Origin: Diphasiastrum complanatum
Taxonomy: Eukaryota > Streptophyta > Lycopodiopsida > Lycopodiales > Lycopodiaceae
NCBI GenBank assembly: GCA_029204225.1
Contig: CM055093.1
Span: 24,781,912-24,845,911 of the forward strand
Direction of reading: 5' to 3'
Length of the DNA: 64,000 nt
The stretch's first letter is position 1; each line of letters opens with the position of its first letter. Positions 34,562 to 46,300 of the stretch are shown piece after piece. Under the pieces are notes generated by a model. The model was not told the DNA's origin, made no database searches, and worked only from the letters and a program-made list of their open reading frames with translations. Position numbers and translations under genes: made by a program.

Positions 34562-34987
34562 ATTAAATGTCTTGTATGAAGAATGTTTAAGTCTGTCAGA
34601 TCAACACTAATAGTGAACCAGCAGCATAAGGGTCCTCACACTTATTCCTGATAATTGGATATCAGTTCGCTATGTGGACCTCGTTGTTCATCGCTGCCAG
34701 TTTGTGTTGCTTGTAATGTGCTGATAGTGAACATTCCAGAGTAATCTTTGTGGACTTTGAATTAGATCCGAGTAGGAGAGTTATGTTCTATTTACTCATT
34801 CTCTATCAGAATCGGGCCTAGTTTAATTCCAACATTCGATCTGATCCAAGGTCGAAGATGTCCGGATATTTTTTGTCTCGATCCCATCCGATCCAGGGCC
34901 AGAAAATTTCTCTTTGATGGGATTGCCATTGGGTCGAAAAAGGCTTGGGTCGGAAAATTTGATCTTGAATTTTTTGATCTTCTGCAA

Positions 34988-35104
34988 GGAAATTCAAGCC
35001 TTCGTCTTCCTTCTTTTTTTTTGCGTTTTCAAAGATAGATAAACAAGATTTTTCTAGGATGCTCATTACATAATGGAATTGGGCTTGAGCATAGAATTCC
35101 AACA
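34988..35104 (-). repeat. Truncated 3' LTR of the 35-38.7 kb copia element
   Basis: Matches the last 120 bp of the LTR at 37954-38709, ending GAGCATAGAATTCCAACA. Similarity left of 34988 is weak, so most of this LTR is deleted or diverged. Confidence 0.8.
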
Positions 35105-35118
35105 CTCCCCCTTAATGT
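35105..35118 (-). other. Polypurine tract
   Basis: The minus strand reads ACATTAAGGGGGAG directly before the LTR start TGTTGGAATT. Confidence 0.85.
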
Positions 35119-35814
35119 GGATCCTGAAAAGATTCGATCTTCAGATTTAGCTGATTGTTAAATCTGAGATGGTGCTCCTTGGTGAAGTAATCTGCTGCCA
35201 TAGACTCTGTCCTACAGTGAACCAAAGAAATTACCCTTGTCCTTTAGTTGTCACAATAGATGGATGTTGAGTGTGATTGGAAAAATTCGATATTTGCAAG
35301 TAGATTTGTCAGCCAAATTGCCTCTTTGGTAGCATTTGAGGCCGCCAAAAAATCCGATTCTGTGGACGATAATGCTACTGATGAGGACTATTTTTGGCTG
35401 TGAGAGATTGACACTTGATTGTATGGAAATACAAATCCAGAAGTTGATATTCTAGTGTTGAAGTCTTCTGCCCACTCTACATCTGTGTGGCCTTTGAGAA
35501 TATTGACTGACGGGTCAAATTTTTGTTGATTGATAAAAATCAGTCTGCTAGGTTGGATTCAAAAAATGTACTCCAGTGATAACATGCATTTCAAATCCTT
35601 CATCAAAATCAAAATTTTACTAAGTAATAGTGTATCATCTACATAAAGAGTAGTGACAATGGAAGGATCCAATATAGACTTGAAGTAAACTACTCGTGAA
35701 GGTCTTCTGAAAGTCCATATTGAAGATCTTGTATGTTTGATGGTCTAAGGAATAGCCAATAAAAATCTATCTTCTATTGTCAGACTCTTGGGTTGGTTTT
35801 TGGATTTTTCGACC
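35119..35814 (-). pseudogene. Decayed copia RT/RNase H region
   Basis: Position between integrase and polypurine tract requires RT and RNase H. Only degraded traces are seen, such as a VYFKSILDPSIVTTLYVDDTLLLSK-like reading near 35600-35690 with the YVDD box. Length is far below a full copia RT plus RNase H, so large deletions have occurred. Confidence 0.55.
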
Positions 35815-36617
35815 CTAGATCAGCTTTTGATTGTTCGATCCTTGGGTCAATTTTTTCGGGAGATCAGTAGGGATCTGACTGAGAGCAATACATCCAAAAA
35901 CATTAATATTTGTGAGTGATGGCCTTGATCCTGTCCATACCTCATAAGGTGTCTTGCCATTTAGGGCCTCTGAAATGGATCGATTTTGAAGGTAGGTTGT
36001 TGTAGTAGCAGCTTCTGCCCAGAATTTCTTTAGAAGAGATGCATGGGCCAGCATGCTCCTTGCACTTTCAATGAGTGATTGAGTCTTCCATTTAGCTACA
36101 CCATTGGACTAAGATGAGCTAGTTGTAGAATGTTGTTGTATTCTGGTTTCCTTGCAAAAGTATTTGAATTTTTTGGAGATAAATATTCTCCCTGCATTAG
36201 AGCATAAAGCTTTGATTCTTCCCTGGGTCAATTCTTCTAATGATGCTTTGAACTACATGAAGAACTCAAGAAATATGTTGCAGTCTTCTGAGAGAAGTCA
36301 TCAATAATAGTCAGCAAATAGACAGCTCCCCCTGTGGAAATAGTCTGCATAGGACCTCAAATGTCCATGTGTACAAGATCTAGCAAATTTCTAGAAGTGT
36401 GAACTGATTCAGACTTCTATCATGCTTAGCTTTTGCATGGAGTATTGGATTTGCTAACTGAAAGCTGATCTTGTACTAAATTTTGTTTTGACATTTTATT
36501 AATACTATCAAAATTGAGATGGCCTAATCTGAAATGCCAAAGCATATCAACTGATTCAGAAGTTGTAGTAAAAAGAGCTTGACTACTTGTAGAACAAGAG
36601 TGACTGAGTTTGTACAA
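35815..36617 (-). pseudogene. Copia integrase pseudogene
   Basis: 36617-36426 carries LWHFRLGHLNFDSINKMS, the pre-integrase zinc motif. Broken frames then show GPMQTIS, TIIDDFS with the first core Asp, and NGVAKWKTQSLIESARSML, where the usual catalytic Glu codon is AAA (plus-strand 36091-36093). 36054-35815 has LKKFWAEAATTTTYLQNR, GKTPYEVWTG and VFGCIA, the C-terminal integrase blocks. Integrase inserts the cDNA copy; this one is non-functional from shifts, stops and the lost Glu. Confidence 0.88.
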
Positions 36618-36742
36618 ATTGTCACATCTTCTACTAAAAGAAAAAACTTTCCTAGATTCATCAAGAATAATGCATCTCTGTTTATCGAATTCGACCCTCT
36701 AACCTGAATCTATGATTCTGCTAACTGAGAGTAGGTTTTTGG

Positions 36743-36979
36743 TCAGATTTGGAATGTGAAGAACATTGGACAAAACATTACATCACCTTTCTGGAATTTT
36801 ATCCTAACTGTTCCTTCACCCTTGATAGTATGAGTTGAGTTGTCTCCAAGTTGCACAACTCTCGAATGGATATATGACTTGTAGTCATGGAACCAATCTC
36901 GATGGTGAGTCATGTGTTGTGTTGCACCTGAGTCCAAGTACCAGGAATCAATATCTCGTTGTTCTTCGACTTTGGTCAA
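36743..36979 (-). pseudogene. Copia protease fragment
   Basis: SWYLDSGATQHMTHHRDWF holds the DSGA active site and its HMT follow-up, then GDNSTHTIKGEGTVRI. This is the classic copia protease pattern. A frame break before the integrase region separates it. Confidence 0.88.
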
Positions 36980-37167
36980 AAATGCAGCTTCATCTTCCTC
37001 TTCATGCTGGATTGAGTAACTAGTTGAGGCAGCATTTGCTTATTGTTGGGACTGCATCTTCTTTTCATTGTTGTACTTGAGTATTCTACAGTCCTTGATG
37101 AGATGACCACTCCTCTTATAGTATTTGCAGAACAAGTTTTGCTTTGGCTGGAATGATGAAAGAAAAT

Positions 37168-37700
37168 TCAAATTTGACCCTGAGTTAAAATTAGATCCAA
37201 AGTCAAAATTTGACCCAGACTACAAGTTGCTCTTTCTGTCAGGAGAATCTGACTTTCGAGATCTCTTCTGATTTTTTTGGTTTTTGTTTGTGTGTAGAGA
37301 TTGAGGATCCGATTCTGAACCTGAGGAGGATGCATCCCTTTCTCTTGTAACAACATTGAAATGACTCTTGATAGACTAAGTTGTTGTTGGGTCAAAATAG
37401 CCATGACCCATGTTTTATAGGCTTCAGGGAGACTCAATAAAAGAGTCATCACTGCATCTGAATCTTCAATGTTCGATCATGTTGCAATCATCTGCTCCAT
37501 AAGGTTTTTGAATGTATTGAGATGGCTAGAAATAGTGTCTGCATCAGACATTATGAGAGTGAAAATTTTCTTCCTCAAATGTAGTTTGAAAGTGACAACT
37601 ATGATGTCATAGAGAGTTGCTAGGATGTTCCAAGCATCCTTAACAGTCTGTGCAGATCATATATGACTGATTTGGGAGTCTTTGATATTCATAGTGATTA
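37168..37700 (-). pseudogene. Copia gag (UBN2 type) pseudogene
   Basis: Broken minus-strand frames read AQTVKDAWNILATLYD, HLRKKIFTL, DTISSHLNTFKNLMEQM, a TGA, then TLLLSLPEAYKTWVMAI, the order of blocks in copia gag. Further along, a zinc-knuckle-like stretch (plus-strand 37080-37160) is degraded. The start lies near 37900, just inside the primer site. Confidence 0.8.
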
Positions 37701-37941
37701 AGGCAAATGCCTTGCCATCTCGTTGCCTCCATTTGGTGATGCTAGCTGCATCATCCTCTAGCTTGATTTCAGTACCATCAACTAAGTCCCACACTAGAAG
37801 TAGGATCCATTATGGTGTAGTAGTGATATCATGGATAGAAACAACAATAACGAGATACTATTGGTTGTACACTTGCTGAGATGAAGTCTTGGTAGAAACA
37901 AGACTGAATCTGCAATGGGAATGTAGATTACTAAGCCACCC

Positions 37942-37953
37942 GCTCTAATACCA
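37942..37953 (-). other. Primer-binding site, tRNA-Met type with one change
   Basis: The minus strand reads TGGTATTAGAGC, one base from the usual TGGTATCAGAGC, and touches the LTR end. Confidence 0.85.
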
Positions 37954-38709
37954 TGTAGTAAATCGGTGGATTTAGAGATGATCGACTGGTATCAGATTAG
38001 TAGAGATCCTATAGAGATAGATTCTCTGATACCAAGTCAAGAATCCGTGGAAATGTGGCAAAGCGAAAGTGGAGCAGGTGGTGTAGTGAATCAGAAGTGC
38101 AGTAGTTACCAACAAAGAAAAGTTCAAGATGAATAAGGTACCAAATGTGCAATAGAACAGATCGTGTAGACAAAACCTGCACTCTGATAATTATCAAAAC
38201 GTGAGTACAAGAGCTTGAAGTTGGGCGCAAGAACCAGTCTTCACCTGAGTTCGTTAATGATTATTCTTTAAACCTAAAAATTGAACTTAACTATTTACAA
38301 CATAACGCCTGCACGATGATAACCTGATCAGAGCGCTGACTCCAGTAGATCTTCCTTGATGATTCGAGGTGAGATGATCATTACATTGAAAGTTGACAAT
38401 AATCTACTTGATTAACTACAGTTATCCTGCAACAGGTAGCTGTCATTTTACAGTGAATGTCTGTACAGAGGTAGGCGGATTGTTCTCAACGTCGCGATGT
38501 GGGTCGGATTTCCGAGTTGACAGTATCGAAATTTACAAAGGGTCGGAATTTATACAAAGGATCGGATTTATACACCGGTCCAATCTGTCATGAAATTCAA
38601 ACCTTCTTCTTCCTTCCTTTTTTTTGTGTTTTCAAGGATAGATATAAACAAGAATTTTCCAGGATGCTCGTTACCTAATGGAATTGGGCTTGAGCATAGA
38701 ATTCCAACA
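37954..38709 (-). repeat. 5' LTR (756 bp) of the 35-38.7 kb copia element
   Basis: On the minus strand it starts TGTTGGAATTCTATGCTC and ends ATTTACTACA next to the primer site. Its start repeats at 35104. Confidence 0.85.
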
Positions 38710-38930
38710 AAGCTTTGTTGTGTGCCAATTATATATGTAATAGGTGGCCGAGTGGGAAGACACCTTTTGAGATGCTATTTGGTAGGAGGCCGAGTGTCAA
38801 GTTTCTCAAAACTTTTGGATGTGTTTGCTATATCAACATTACTCTTGATAATAGGACAAAGGAGGATCCATCTTCAAAGCCTAAGGTATATTTGTTGGTT
38901 ATAGTGAGGTGAGCAAGGCTTACAAAGTTT
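38710..38930 (+). pseudogene. Copia integrase C-terminal fragment
   Basis: Plus-strand frames give LCANYICNRW, GKTPFEMLFGRRPSVKFLKTFGC and YINITLDNRTKEDPSSKPK, nearly the same as the integrase end at 59790-59960. The fragment begins exactly where the neighbouring LTR ends, suggesting that the 35-38.7 kb element landed in an older copia copy. Confidence 0.85.
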
Positions 38931-41900
38931 ATATTCCTTCAACTAAGAAGGTGGTCACTATTGTTGTTCAACTTAAATCTCATGTTTAAAATTCTAAATC
39001 TTTAGGTCCAAAGTCGATCCACATAAGCTAAAATATCCTATTTAAACTCTCTAGGAAAGAAATATTCTTGATTTTGGAACCTGCAACTTTATCTTTTGAT
39101 TTTTGTGGTGCCCGTGGGCCATTGTGACACCTTGTCCACATTCAAAGGTGCAAATCAAAGCTTTGGCCTTGTTTGATTAGTGGCATCTTTGTAGTGGATA
39201 TCCAAGTTTTGAATTTAAGCCAAGAATATATACGCATCTTTGCCTTGTCAAATTCTACAACTTTTTCTTCAAGCTTGAATCCTTCCTCTTTCTATGAGGT
39301 TTTTAGGGCTTTAAGAAGTACACTATGCTTTGCCTCAGACTTCTTGATCATGACAAACAACTTGACTGTCTACTTTGATTAATTTTGCTTAGATATTGTT
39401 GCTTTTAGTTATATAAACTCCTTTCTAAGACAAACAAATGATTGTCATTACTCAGTACGATGGAATCAAACCTTTCATGTGAAGAATGCTCATTGGAGGA
39501 CAAAGTTGAAAACTTGGTAGCTACTAGGACTTTCTAAAAATATGAGCACTTAAATATTACGATGACAACCCAAGTCGTTCAATTTTGAATAAAAAAAGTT
39601 ATTCAAGCTAATTTAGCTCATATAGAAAAATTAGAATGATTTATTTTCAATGCTCCCAAAGAGATTGGAAACAAGCAACTCATGAAACACATGAAAAATG
39701 GGTAACAATAGCAATTCAATGACATAGACATATGGACTAAGATTCTAAAAAATCTTTGGATTAAATTCTTTAACTTCATATTGAATAGAAAACACAATTT
39801 AGACTGCAAATCCCACAATGGAAATTTTAGAAATAAATTGTTATTGACAAGAGCACTTGACAATCACTTAACACTATTTGTCTTGACACCACTTAACTTC
39901 AGGTTACTACCCGATCTCTTGATCAATAAATAATAGCTAAAAATTTTGGACAATCATGTGATGATGTGAAACATATGCAAACGATATCTTTGCTAGAAAG
40001 TAGAATTCATAGGTTTGATCTAGTGTTGCATATAAAAGTAGCAAAATCACTATATCATGAGGTTGTGGCAAAAAAACAATCAAATTGCTTCTATCATGTT
40101 TGCAAATGATAGAAAACATAAAAGTGATGACCAAGGTGGCTCATTGCTTATTCAATCTAACTTAGCAAGGATGGCTATAGATAGGATCTCATAAGACGTT
40201 TCCAAAGCCAGCCTACTTTGGTTAGATAAGCTTTGAAAGTATCTTAAGCATCGAACTGATGGAGCCCTTAGTGATCATGATAAGGCTACAATTCGTGAGC
40301 GACAAATAGACCCACTCAATAGCAATTTCACTCACATAACAAAAAAAGTTACCAAAAGTATTCACAACTTGGTGTTTTCTCTTTTCAAATCACTAGCAAT
40401 GTGAGCTAGGAAGGCCATGATGTGCAATAAAAGCCATAGCCAACCTAGCCTTCACTTTGCTAGGAGCCATGATTATATGGTAAAGTGTGGGCATTTTTAA
40501 AAAGCATTATTAATGTTTCATAATGTCACTATGAAAGTTACGAGCCATCATGCACCTTTTAAGATTATTTAAGCATTATTAATGTTTCATAATGTCACTG
40601 TGATAGTTACGAGTACTCACACCACCATGCACCTTTCAAGGTTATTTAAATAATTCAGCTTTTATGCTTATCCTAGATTTTATAAGAGTTCCCATTAGCC
40701 ATCTGCCTAGTGTATCTCTAGATTTTGCTTGCATCCACTGAGTTTCATCAATAACATAAAAAAAATTGCAAATTTTCCCATGCTTTGTCATCCTTTTTTT
40801 ATTTACGCTTTATAGCAAGTTGTCTAGGATAACTATTCTGTACAAAACAAAATTCTGCTGTGGAAAAAAAGAGTCTATTGATTCAACAAAATGCTACACA
40901 CCAAATACTTAATTGATTTTCAGGTTGGAATTGCTATTGAAATATGAAAATGTTTAGGCCAAAATGTATACTGAAATATGTAAGATTTGTTGGCTTGGTA
41001 AGATCACTTTTAATTAGAATGGTAATGTCAACTTCGAAGGGATTATAAATGATAATGATTTCTCCTGTGGACTTTAAGCAAGTTTGCATTCTTCCTTTTT
41101 TTTAATCTTGCTTTACAGTGTATACATTACACAACATAGAAAAATGGAAATATATTTCAAATAATATCAAATATTATTAAAGTTTGCCATAGCACATACA
41201 TACATATGCAGGGCCATCGCGGGAAACTACAACTCCTGATTTATTGAAGCCTTAAAGAAATGCTGAGAGTGTTCCTCCATGCACCTGCTTATGCATTGCT
41301 CGCATCATGAGCTCAATATTAACATAAAAGATAAGCTCGTACCACATGCATACCATCTAGCCAACCCAATTGAGTGGGTTCCAAATGTAGAGCAATTCAA
41401 GATTGAATTTTGGTCATATGTCAAAAATATCCAGGCTCTAATAAATTGGAAATGCTTTCTTAATAGCAAGAAGTTGTATTTTCGTTCAGCAATCAAATTC
41501 TAAATACATTCATTACATGCCTTAGCCTGTGTCCATATTAGTTGACAAAAATTGCTTAGCCTTGAAAAAATATGGCAGGTAGCCCTCACACTTTTATGAT
41601 ACACTACATGATAGTGCATCTACATTATATAATAACAATTAAAAATACATAGATTAATACCTTGATATTCTGACCATTGATAATAATAATGACCACCAAG
41701 AAGATCAGCATATTGCATGCCTGAAAACATTGATATCAATTCTAGAAACCTTTTGGTATGAATGCTTTTCTGGGAGTATCTAGTCCCCCACTTAATGACT
41801 TCTACATGTCACAGTTAGCAGACTTGATGATGGAAGAAGCATAAATCTGAATGTCACATTAAGGGAAAAAACAAATACTTTAACTACTTCAAAATATGCA

Positions 41901-42330
41901 TACACGCAGTAAAGCTATATACATTAATCAAATGCTTCACCACTGGAGGAGCAGAGACTAAAGCGAAAAAATAACCTTGTGCTTTGTACGGATAGAATGT
42001 CATGGACTTCTTCTACTGCAAGCTGAAGTGTTGAAACTTCTAGCATGAACACACAGCTCACTGCATTTGAAAAATGTTCATAGATACCCTGTAGCCCTTT
42101 GTTGTACAACCACCAATAAATCACAGTTGCTTTGGAAGAACATGTGATCTATCAAATTGCAATAACCCCTTTCCTGAAGGAGATGGAAAGAGCAAATGGC
42201 TCTGCAACATGCATTCATGGATTTGTTTTGAACATAATGAAGAAACCGTCTCTATCTACACATTTTAGCATGATAAGCTTTTACATCAGGGAATCTCGAG
42301 CAAGCACATGAATCTCAAGGTTCTAAAGAA
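38931..42330. other. Noncoding spacer downstream of the ARABIDILLO gene
   Basis: No supported gene. Two short direct repeats occur near 40500-40630 (AGCATTATTAATGTTTCATAATGTCACT appears twice, described here by position). The part nearest 42359 should hold the ARABIDILLO 3' untranslated region; no clear poly(A) signal was picked. Confidence 0.4.
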
Positions 42331-42358
42331 TGTTGTCTAAACTATGCTAGGTTAACCA

Positions 42359-43334
42359 TCATTTGAGGCTTTCAGGCTGGCAATGCTCCAAATTTCGTAG
42401 AACGATTCGAGCAAAGACCTTTGCCTGCAGAGGTGCTGTTGTTGCAGCTGCTGCTGCACGGAGCACGCGTCCAGCTCCATTTTTTTGCAGAAGACTTGCA
42501 TGATGAACAGCGTGCCTCCCCCCGGGTACTGTGAACTACAGACCAAAATCTAACTCACTCAGAAAAAAGAATACACATCAATGGAAACGGTTTGACAAGA
42601 AGATGTTCCGCTTATATACATAATTATGAGCACAAAAGCCATGCATTAGAAAGGGTATAAGCCGATGTATATCTTTAACAGGTGAGCTTGAAAAGTTGCG
42701 ACTCTTGGTGAACCAATGAATCATTGCAAAGAAAGATGTATAAACTACCAATCGATATCAGTCGGGAATCAAGCCAATTCGAGTCAAATAAAGTAACAGT
42801 AAGAGTCCAGTGTCACTAGAAAATACCTGGAGAAGTGCAAAAGCAGCACAAGCCCTTAAGACAGGAGAGCCATTACGAAGCATCGTCACAAACCTTCCTA
42901 CTTCAGCTCCACTGCATGGCCATAATACTTATAAATGTTGCTGGTCAAAAATCTTTTGCAAGCAACTAGTATCCATGACAACTACTAGACAACATATATA
43001 GCAGATATTCAAAGATAAAGAGCTGTCACATGGTCCAGTTCAAAAAGCATCAGTTACCTGCACCTAAGGTGCCCAGCTTCTTGGATTCGGGCAGAATCAG
43101 CAACTTGCTGCAGTGCTGTTGGTGCCCACAAAGAAGCAGCCACTGAAAGGGCTTGGTGATCAGAGAAAGCCTGAACAAATGCCTCTATATGCCTCATTGC
43201 CAGTCGTCTTGCACCATCTAAACCTCCACTTTTCAAAATACTATCGCAAATAACCGTCGCATTTGCCACTTCATCCATTCTACACAATAAGTATCATACA
43301 GTCATCTTCATAGATACAGAAATGATTCTACATC

Positions 43335-43377
<43 letters not shown>

Positions 43378-46300
43378 TATTAATATCTTTTCCATGCCAA
43401 AAGGCATATAAGACTAATGAAGTACATGTCAAGTATGTGATAACAATGGGAGCGCATAAAACGTCTCCGAAGCTGTAATAAAGAAACATCTAGTACAAAC
43501 TAAGATAAATGTGAAAACAAGAGTGTGTGCATAATAAATGTATCCATGTCAGGATGTCATGTCTGTGCTGATGCTATAGAAAGATGTAATGCATGCAACA
43601 TGGGGAAGCGCTGGAGTCCGCTGACGTCGTCTATGAGTATGTGGAGAGAGAGAGAGAGTTCCTTACCTGCCATCAAACATGTATGCCAGGGCAAGGGCGG
43701 CCATAAATCGGGCCATCTTCGAACGAGATGATGAACATAAGCGAACGAGAGCAGGTACCCCCTCCTCCTCCACTATACGAAGTGCATTTCCAGGATTGAA
43801 GGCAAGATTCCACAAAGCTCCTGCTGCAGTCTCATGAACATCCTAGGAGGTGCCAATGCAACAAAGCATGAGTTCCATAATCATATTCATTTGGATCTGA
43901 CTAAGAGACTGTCGAGCAAAGCTCGAGTACTTTACAAAGCATAATACATATCCCTCTGGCAGCTGTCCCACCAATTGTAGATTATCGAGACAAGGCAACC
44001 AGAATGGTAACTCAACCACCAATTTGTAACAGTTTCCATTTCAAAATGACATTTTATCGAAAGACTGCACGTGGTGGTTCTTAGATTCACAGCTAACAGT
44101 TCAAGAGAACTGAAACAGGAAAAGCTGGAAAAATAACAAGTCAACAGTACAGCATACCTCAGCATCAGATTGTGCGAGAGCAATCAAGGGTCCAACTCCA
44201 CCTACAAGTCCAATTGCAATGCTGAAACATGGGATGCAAAATCTTGCATGTTAGGATACAGTAATTGAACTGCACACAGCATAATGAATTAAAAAACACG
44301 ATAAAAACTACAACCATAGAATCCCATTCCGTACCTTTGATGCAGAGCATATTGCGTACATACAGAACATATTGTTTTTCATAGGCATGAAACGTGTTAA
44401 AAAAAGTATTTGAATCTTTTTAAACTTGACTAGAAGTGATTAAAACCTGAGCCAAGGGAGGCACACTTGTCAAGAGGAGGGCTTTCGTAACCCATCTATG
44501 GAGCACGCTTTATAGATAAACAATGTTGCAAGCACATTCGCTATTAGCCAAGACAGAGAGACTGGTGGGTTCTTTGAGTAGTTTGGATGTAAGAGCATTG
44601 GCCGGCATGCCTCCTTGGTTTTTGTTGAGCTCTTCTTTACCAATCTTTGTTTGCTGCTAGATTAGGCTACAGTAAGTACATTGAGGCCATTCTTGATGGT
44701 ATCTAGGCTGATCCAATGGTGGCTAGCAGTAGCATAGCAGCTGTTCTGCTTGCTGTCTTTTTATGTGTGTTTTTTGCACCTTTTAGCATGGTAACTTCAA
44801 GCTTGGTTGTAGTAGTGGTTATTTTAGGTTTAGCATGTCTTCTTTTTTTTTTTAGGGTTTAGGGTACTTTTGCATCCACAATCACACCTGAGGGGTCAGG
44901 TGGGTTGTGACAGGAGGTCAATCACTATGGTATCTTAGGAGCACATCGCTGGCGATGTTAGGTATTTGGAGAAGTTCTCGATAGGCAGTCTAGATGGCAC
45001 GAGGGCACCTGCAAAAATACCCATACATATGCTTGGACAGCGTTTACACCATCCACAAATATGCACCTCCATCTAGGCCATCCACATCTGACAGCATCGA
45101 CCTCCTCCGCTGCACCAACTCCCTCCATGCGCTGTAGATGACCTGCAAAAGTACCCCCACATATGCTACACCTTCTGACAATGAGCCTTGCAGCACTCTG
45201 TAAAGGTTGGGGAGGCCATTTTGGTCTAGGCCCCAAACCTAGTCCAGTTCTATAGGAAGACACAGAATTAGTCAGCGACAATGGCAATCATTGATATGTT
45301 CTATGTCCTATACTTGCCCTTTTCCATTTCAGACACATTGTATTGCCTAAATAGCTGCATGTGACACAACCTTTCACCCACCTTCTACAAAGTTGTTGTA
45401 CACAATCCACCTCACGGGAGCTGTCAGGACAGTCAATGACAAGAGACAGGCGGCTAAGGGGGCCTGGGAGTATGGCTGCTCCATCACAGCTGGCAGATGG
45501 ACAAATGTTCAGCAGAGGCTCATCATTGACATTATGGTCTACACAGTTGCTTAGAGTCATTGGTTGTTGCTTCGCAGGAGCTCATGCTTAGACTGCTAAG
45601 TACATCTTCCGCCACATTTCATTGACTGGAACATTGTTCAGTACTGCCTCCATTTGCTTTTGCACGACAAAGGCTGTCTTGACTGATCCCCTCTATCACC
45701 AGCATTGCTATGTGCATTGTCATATTTGTGATGCGGAGCTCAAGAAGCCCACACCCACTCATTTGTCTATCACTCAAGTGCTTGCTGCATTGTTGTCAGG
45801 AACTGTGTTGGATGGATGCCAACCCTAAGTTCCACAATTGGCATCAAAGCAGAAAGTCTGATGGCTAGCATTGTGTTCGGTGAGGACATCTAGCTAGTAA
45901 CCGTGTTTAACCCATTCCGTGTAGTTATGTATCTTGTTGATCAAGAGAGCAGCACCATGGCTTGATCTACGAGTTCATGAACCACATAGAAGAGGTTCTA
46001 GAGCAGCCTCATCAAAGTGACTTGGCACTTGGATAAGCTTGTTTAGTCTTACAGGGATTCTACCCCTAACTAGCAAGTCCTCCGGTCAGCTCATATCTCG
46101 ATTCTTTAATGAAGAACCAGGGAACTTATCTGTTTGGCTTTGGTCTTTAGCACTAGCCTTAATTATGCATGAGTGAGTTTGCCCTTCGACTGTGGAGGAA
46201 GGTGAAGAGTTCCCTTCTTTGACAACTCAAACTTTTAAGATTCTCATCATGCAGAACAAGCACCCCTCTGTTCACAGTAAACGAGAAGCGCAAAAACCAT

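Noticed and set aside
45288-45828. Frames within the long ARABIDILLO intron
   Set aside because: No conserved motif, and the flanking exons splice cleanly across them.
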